DNA of 64,000 nucleotides from Exilibacterium sp. Its GTDB lineage: Bacteria; Pseudomonadota; Gammaproteobacteria; Pseudomonadales; Cellvibrionaceae. A program made the position numbers and the translations under genes. Each line of letters opens with the position of its first letter. The first letter of the stretch is position 1. The notes below the pieces were generated by a model, which saw only the letters and a program-made list of their open reading frames with translations, was not told the DNA's origin and searched no databases. Positions 59,984 through 64,000 of this stretch are shown here, one piece after another. The stretch is taken from the NCBI GenBank assembly GCA_028280195.1, contig JANQMH010000100.1, positions 1-64,000 on the forward strand, written 5' to 3'.

Positions 59984-61171
59984 TCAGTGCTCGAAAGGCA
60001 CCACCACATACTCGCCCCGCTGCAGTACCAGGCGGCGCTCACATTGCATTTCGATGGCATCCGGCGCGTTGTTTGACAGCCCGCAGACCACCCGTTCACC
60101 GCTGTCGCGCAGCCGCTGGATCGCCTGCCACTGCGCCTGATCGTCACTGGCCTCTGCATAGATCCCACCCGCCCGGCCATTGGCGCCGGGGCCGAGCCGG
60201 TTGAGGGCGCTCAAGTCGGCGGCAAAGCCGGTGGCGGCGCGCGCCCTGCCGAAGACTTCGCCGATATGATCGTAGCGACCGCCTTTGGCAATGGCGTCGC
60301 CCTGCCCCGGCGCGTAAGCGGCAAATACCAGGCCGGTGTGATAGTGGTAACCGCGCAGTTCGCTGAGGTCGAAATAGAATTCCGCATCGGGGTAGCGCCG
60401 GGCCACCGCCGCGGCAACACTGCGCAATTCGTCCAGCGCCGCCTGCAGTTCGGCCGATGCCCCGGCCAGCACCTGCTCGGCCCGCACCAGCACCGCGCTG
60501 TCTCCGGCCAGTCCGGGCAACTGCCGCAACAGCTCCGACAGCGCGGCGTCGGTCACATTGCTCTGTACCCAGGCGGCTATCTCGGTGGCCGCCTTGCGCT
60601 GCAGCAGCTCAAACAGCGCCTCTTCCTGCTGCTGCGACAGACCCGCCTGCTCGGCCAGGGCACGGTAAATGCCTACATGCCCCAGTTCGATATGGGGGCG
60701 CGGCAGGGCCGCCGTGCGCAGGGTTTCCAGCAGCAGGGAAATCACCTCGATATCGGCATCCAGACCGGCTTCGCCGTAAAGCTCCACCCCCACCTGAATC
60801 GGGGTGCGGGTGGCCAGCGGGCTCCTGGGTTTGGCATGCAGCACATGACCGGCGTAACACAGGCGGTTGGGGCCGCGGCGCTTGCAGCTGTGGGCATCGA
60901 TACGCGCCGTCTGCGGGGTGATATCGGCGCGAATACCCATGCTGCGGCCGCTGAGCTGATCGGTAACCCTGAATGTCAGCAGGTCGATATCGCTACCCAG
61001 GCCGATCAGCAGCGACTCGGTAAACTCCACCATCGGTGGAATAACCAGGTCGTAGCCCCAGCGGTGGTAAAGATTGAGCAGGCCCCGGCGCAACTGCTCG
61101 ATGCGTTCGGCCTCGTCCGGCAGAATCTCTTCTACACCGTCGGGCAGCAACCAGCGATCGGCATATGTCAT
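59984..61171 (-). CDS. hisZ: ATP phosphoribosyltransferase regulatory subunit
   Basis: This 395-residue protein is related to histidyl-tRNA synthetase but without aminoacylation. It pairs with short HisG to start histidine synthesis. Motifs are WLLPDGVEEILPDEAERIEQLRRGLLNLYHRWGYDLVIPPMVEF (motif 1 region), FRVTDQLSGRSMGIRADITPQTARIDAH (about 84-112), YAGHVLHAKP, and the class II-like motif 3 FAAYAPGQGDAIAKGGRYDHIGEVFGRARAATGF (about 280-313). Its position between hflC/DUF2065 and purA is typical of the Pseudomonas group. Confidence 0.96.
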   Translation of the reverse strand: MTYADRWLLPDGVEEILPDEAERIEQLRRGLLNLYHRWGYDLVIPPMVEFTESLLIGLGSDIDLLTFRVTDQLSGRSMGIRADITPQTARIDAHSCKRRGPNRLCYAGHVLHAKPRSPLATRTPIQVGVELYGEAGLDADIEVISLLLETLRTAALPRPHIELGHVGIYRALAEQAGLSQQQEEALFELLQRKAATEIAAWVQSNVTDAALSELLRQLPGLAGDSAVLVRAEQVLAGASAELQAALDELRSVAAAVARRYPDAEFYFDLSELRGYHYHTGLVFAAYAPGQGDAIAKGGRYDHIGEVFGRARAATGFAADLSALNRLGPGANGRAGGIYAEASDDQAQWQAIQRLRDSGERVVCGLSNNAPDAIEMQCERRLVLQRGEYVVVPFEH

Positions 61172-61202
61172 AGGTCAGTCTCTAGTCTTCAGTGGCCAGT
61201 CT

Positions 61203-61388
61203 TCAGTTCAAGAGGAACAGCAGGCCGGCGCCGGTCAGCATGCTGGCCAGGCCGGTTATGCGCAATTGGCGATCGCTGACCGTTGCCAGTGCCGCTACCA
61301 GGGCGCGCCAGCGCCCGGGGTAGAGAAAGGGCAGTATGCCCTCCAGTACCAGCATTAAACAAAACGCCTTGCCCAGCTCTTCCCACAT
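61203..61388 (-). CDS. DUF2065 small membrane protein (YjeT-like)
   Basis: This 61-residue protein starts MWEELGKAFCLMLVLEGILPFLYPGRW and ends with a second hydrophobic helix (about 40-60, ITGLASMLTGAGLLFLL). The GILPFxxPxxWR motif is the DUF2065 signature. E. coli yjeT has the same place downstream of hflC. An upstream in-frame ATG at 61520 would cross the terminator and is rejected. The role is unknown. Confidence 0.9.
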   Translation of the reverse strand: MWEELGKAFCLMLVLEGILPFLYPGRWRALVAALATVSDRQLRITGLASMLTGAGLLFLLN

Positions 61389-61473
61389 ATACGTTTTCCC
61401 GTCTACAGCCGCCGGCACTGCTCGCATCCCGGCGGCGCGACTGGCTGGGAAGGCCGGCGTATACCCCGCGCAC

Positions 61474-61502
61474 AAATAAAAACCGGGCCAATAGGCCCGG
61501 TT
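61474..61502 (-). terminator. Rho-independent terminator after hflC
   Basis: On the minus strand AACCGGGCC pairs with GGCCCGGTT around a 4-base loop and is followed by TTTTTATTTG. It lies about 55 bases after the hflC stop codon and before the DUF2065 gene, so the hflXKC and DUF2065-hisZ-purA transcripts are at least partly separated. Confidence 0.85.
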
Positions 61503-61556
61503 GCAGGATTTTACCACCATTTACAGGGAGATGTACTCTCTTCGGCCGGTCTCGCC

Positions 61557-62441
61557 CTAGTTTTGTCCTACGCGGCCCGTGCGATCCTCCAGATAGCGAA
61601 AGAAATCGCTGTTCGGGTCTACCAGCAGTACATCGTTTTTGTTATTGAAGGTATCCCGGTAGGCATTGAGGCTGCGCACGAAGCTGTAGAATTCCGGATT
61701 TTTGTTGAAAGCCTCGGCGTAGATGGCCGCGGCCAGGGCATCGCCTTCACCGCGCAGCAGCTCGGCATCGCGATAGGCTTCGGCCTCGAGGATGGTTCGC
61801 TGGCGATCGGCATCGGCGCGAATCACCTCGGCCTGCTCATCACCCTTGGAGCGGTGTTCGCGCGCCTCGCGCTCGCGCTCGGCCTTCATGCGGTTAAACA
61901 CCGATTCACTGACCTGCTCGGGCAGCTCCATGCGTTTGACCCTCACGTCCACCACCTCGATACCCAGCGCCTCCTGGGTGAAACCGTTGAGCGCGGTGGT
62001 CAGCTCATCCATCAACTGGTCGCGTTCACCGCTGACCACTTCCTCCATGGAACGCTCGGCCACGGCATTGCGCAGGCCCTCGTTGACCCGCTGCGCCAAC
62101 AGCCGCTCGGCCCGCGTCTCCTCACCGTTGGTAACGGTATAGTACTTGCCCACATCGGCAATGCGCCATTTGACGAAAGAATCGACCACCATGCCCTTTT
62201 TCTCCAATGTGAGAAAGCGCTCGGGGCGCGCATCGACGGTCAGCACACGCGCATCGAAGATGCGCACTTCGTTGATAATCGGCCACTTTATGTGCAGGCC
62301 CGGTTTGATATCGGCATCGATGACGCGACCGAACTGCAACAACACGGCGCGCTCGGTCTCTTTGACGATAAACAGTGTGCTCATGGCGAGCAGCACCAGT
62401 GCAACAATACCCGCAAGGGGAATGATAAGTCTGCTATTCAT
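61557..62441 (-). CDS. hflC: FtsH protease modulator HflC
   Basis: This 294-residue inner-membrane SPFH protein has an N-terminal helix (LIIPLAGIVALVLLAMSTLFIV, about 4-25), the SPFH start KETERAVLLQFGRVIDADIKPGLHIKWPIINEV, and a C-terminal coiled-coil (RMKAEREREAREHRSKGDEQAEVIRADADRQRTILEAEA, about 190-230). With HflK it encloses FtsH and limits its proteolysis of membrane proteins. It starts 2 bases after hflK. Confidence 0.97.
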   Translation of the reverse strand: MNSRLIIPLAGIVALVLLAMSTLFIVKETERAVLLQFGRVIDADIKPGLHIKWPIINEVRIFDARVLTVDARPERFLTLEKKGMVVDSFVKWRIADVGKYYTVTNGEETRAERLLAQRVNEGLRNAVAERSMEEVVSGERDQLMDELTTALNGFTQEALGIEVVDVRVKRMELPEQVSESVFNRMKAEREREAREHRSKGDEQAEVIRADADRQRTILEAEAYRDAELLRGEGDALAAAIYAEAFNKNPEFYSFVRSLNAYRDTFNNKNDVLLVDPNSDFFRYLEDRTGRVGQN

Positions 62442-62443
62442 GA

Positions 62444-63586
62444 TTAACGGCCCTCCCGACGACGGCTGTTACTGGCTTCGCGGCGCAGCCGGTCCATCAC
62501 CCGCGCCTCGACCTCGCGCACCAGATCCTGTGAGGCACCGACGCCGGCGGCCCCCGGGGACTGCTGCATCATCCTGTCGAGGGGCACATACAGCATGTTG
62601 TTGCCGCCCTCGACATCGATCATCACTTTGGAGCTGCTGGCCATAACCGACTGCACCGCATCCAGATACAGGCGCTCGCGGGTTACCTCGGGCGCCTTGG
62701 TGTACTCCTCCAGCAGTTTCTCGAAGCGCTGCGCCTCACCCTCGGCCCTGGCAACCACCTGCGCCTTGTAGGCATTGGCCTCTTCAATCACCCGCTGGGC
62801 GGCACCGCGGGCCACCGGAATAATGCCGTTGGCATAGGCCTCGGCCTCGTTCTTCTTGCGCTCTTCATCCTCGCGAGCCTTGTTGACATCGTCGAAAGCG
62901 GCCTGCACTTCCCGCGGCGGATTGGTCTCTTCGACGTTGACCTTTTCGATGCGGATACCGGTACTGTAAGTATCGATATAGTTTTGCAGCCGGGCCATGA
63001 TATCGACGGCGATTCTCTCGCGACCCTCGGTCAACACTTCGTGCATTTCGGTGGAACCGGCCACATGCCGCAGGGCGCTGTCAGTGGCCTGATCCAGGCT
63101 GTTCTCCGGGTTGCGCACCCGCAGCACGAAGTCGCGCGCATCGGCGATACTATACTGCACCGATACATTCACCTCGACAATATTCAGATCCTCAGTCAGC
63201 ATCAGCCCGCTTTTGCTGAGCAGGCGCACTTTGGTGACATTGACCGGAAACACCTGATCGATCAGCGGCGGCGCCCAGTTCAGGCCGGGGTTGAAGGTGG
63301 TGCGGTAAACGCCCAGGCGCAGCACCACCGCACGCTCCTGTTCGTTTACGATATTGACGCCGGCCGCGCCGTATATCAGCGCCAGAATGACGATGATGAC
63401 GATAATCGAGGTACCGCTCAGGCCACTGCCGCCACTGGAGGAACCCTTGGGCTTGCCGCCACCGAACAGGCCGTTCAACTTGTCCTGAAACTTTTTCAGC
63501 GCTTCGTCCAAGTCCGGCGGGCCCTCGTTGTTGCGTTTACCGCCCCAGGGGTCCTGGTTGTTACCACCCGGTTCATTCCAGGCCAT
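62444..63586 (-). CDS. hflK: FtsH protease modulator HflK
   Basis: This 380-residue partner of HflC starts MAWNEPGGNNQDPWGGKRNN, the Gly/Asn-rich head typical of HflK. A membrane helix follows (about 60-82, TSIIVIIVILALIYGAAGV), then the SPFH domain NEQERAVVLRLGVYRTTFNPGLNWAPPLIDQVFPV, a coiled-coil with ARAEGEAQRFEKLLEEYTKAPEVTRERLYLDA, and a tail ending RREGR. It is upstream of and coupled to hflC. About 174 bases separate it from hflX. Confidence 0.97.
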   Translation of the reverse strand: MAWNEPGGNNQDPWGGKRNNEGPPDLDEALKKFQDKLNGLFGGGKPKGSSSGGSGLSGTSIIVIIVILALIYGAAGVNIVNEQERAVVLRLGVYRTTFNPGLNWAPPLIDQVFPVNVTKVRLLSKSGLMLTEDLNIVEVNVSVQYSIADARDFVLRVRNPENSLDQATDSALRHVAGSTEMHEVLTEGRERIAVDIMARLQNYIDTYSTGIRIEKVNVEETNPPREVQAAFDDVNKAREDEERKKNEAEAYANGIIPVARGAAQRVIEEANAYKAQVVARAEGEAQRFEKLLEEYTKAPEVTRERLYLDAVQSVMASSSKVMIDVEGGNNMLYVPLDRMMQQSPGAAGVGASQDLVREVEARVMDRLRREASNSRRREGR

Positions 63587-63760
63587 AAAATGTCTCCGTT
63601 ATCTATTAGTACGCGCTGCCACCTGGTAGGCAACTGCCAGCGGCCAGTGCTGTGATCGGCAATCAGGGGTAAAGCGCCCACCGGCAAGGCACAGCGCGGC
63701 AGCGATTTTACCAAAGCTCAGCCGGGATTATATACGCCTGCGTCAGATTTCCCCGCTATT

Positions 63761-64000
63761 TTAGCCGGCCAGCTGCCGTGACGGCGCCAAATCGACCCAC
63801 TCCAGGTCTTCCAGGGTCATGGATTCCGTATTCAGCAGGCGCCGCAGATCCGCTTCCGGTATCCGCAGCGCCAGCTCGCTGCCACCGCTGTCCCGGGGTG
63901 TCTCATCGACCACGGCGCGGTGCTGGTAGAGCATCGCCCGCAACCGCGCGCGGCTGGCCGGCAGGCGCACGCGCTGCTGTATCACCGCCTCGCCCAGCAA
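63761..64000 (-). CDS. hflX: HflX GTPase, C-terminal fragment (5' part outside the window)
   Basis: The frame is open to the window end and ends at 63761 with about 79 visible residues: EAVIQQRVRLPASRARLRAMLYQHRAVVDE, LALRIPEADLRRLL. This matches the C-terminal domain of HflX, a ribosome-associated GTPase, where the GTP-binding motifs would lie upstream. The position before hflK supports the call. Truncation here is only due to the window edge. Confidence 0.85.
   Translation of the reverse strand: MLGEAVIQQRVRLPASRARLRAMLYQHRAVVDETPRDSGGSELALRIPEADLRRLLNTESMTLEDLEWVDLAPSRQLAG

Noticed and set aside
61203..61520. Longer 105-residue version of the DUF2065 protein
   Set aside because: The extra 44 residues would be read through the terminator behind hflC and have no family similarity.

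Overview
The window looks like the chromosome of a marine-type gammaproteobacterium, probably near the Cellvibrionales or Pseudomonadales. The main evidence is the right end, where hflX-hflK-hflC-DUF2065-hisZ-purA (minus strand) follows the order known from those groups. TonB-dependent receptors, MFS transporters and aromatic-type catabolic enzymes are abundant. Most genes are GC-rich. A large accessory block from about 18.4 to 35.8 kb is visibly AT-richer and full of scars of gene gain.

Left flank (1-18.3 kb): an efflux operon on the minus strand (OsmC-like protein, 17-residue acidic ORF, lipoprotein membrane-fusion protein, RND pump running off the window) is divergent from a CecR-like TetR regulator, with two palindromic operators between them. 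A frameshifted NYN-domain gene, a malic enzyme and an IclR regulator follow. The IclR gene is divergent from a cluster of TonB receptor, MFS transporter, amidohydrolase-like protein, acyl-CoA ligase, FAD oxidase and alpha/beta hydrolase. This looks like a peripheral catabolic pathway of unknown substrate.

Accessory block (18.4-35.8 kb): four type II toxin-antitoxin pairs, two decayed integrase C-terminal tails, two copies of a tRNA-3'-end-like repeat flanking a beta-propeller/PepSY pair, an IS66 remnant, and a two-gene AAA ATPase plus TOPRIM-like unit that resembles split OLD/PARIS-type anti-phage systems. The most striking part is 30368-35779. Inverted repeats of about 90-105 bp bound a cassette array without an integrase. 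It holds three attC-like sites, a 77-residue protein, a GHKL ATPase fused to a PD-(D/E)XK-like nuclease domain, a group II intron and a membrane protein, all on the minus strand.

Right flank (36-64 kb): a LysR/DsbA-like/FAD-monooxygenase set; DJ-1/PfpI protein with a siderophore-type TonB receptor; GST and YbfB-type MFS with a divergent LysR; OmpW; a second uptake/hydrolase cluster (TonB receptor, alpha/beta hydrolase, small protein, MFS, cytochrome c, HAD phosphatase) with a divergent VOC protein; photolyase and DUF523/DUF1722 protein; ferrochelatase; a small ion channel; LysR; and the conserved purA-hisZ-hflCKX block. No tRNA, rRNA or CRISPR array was recognised.
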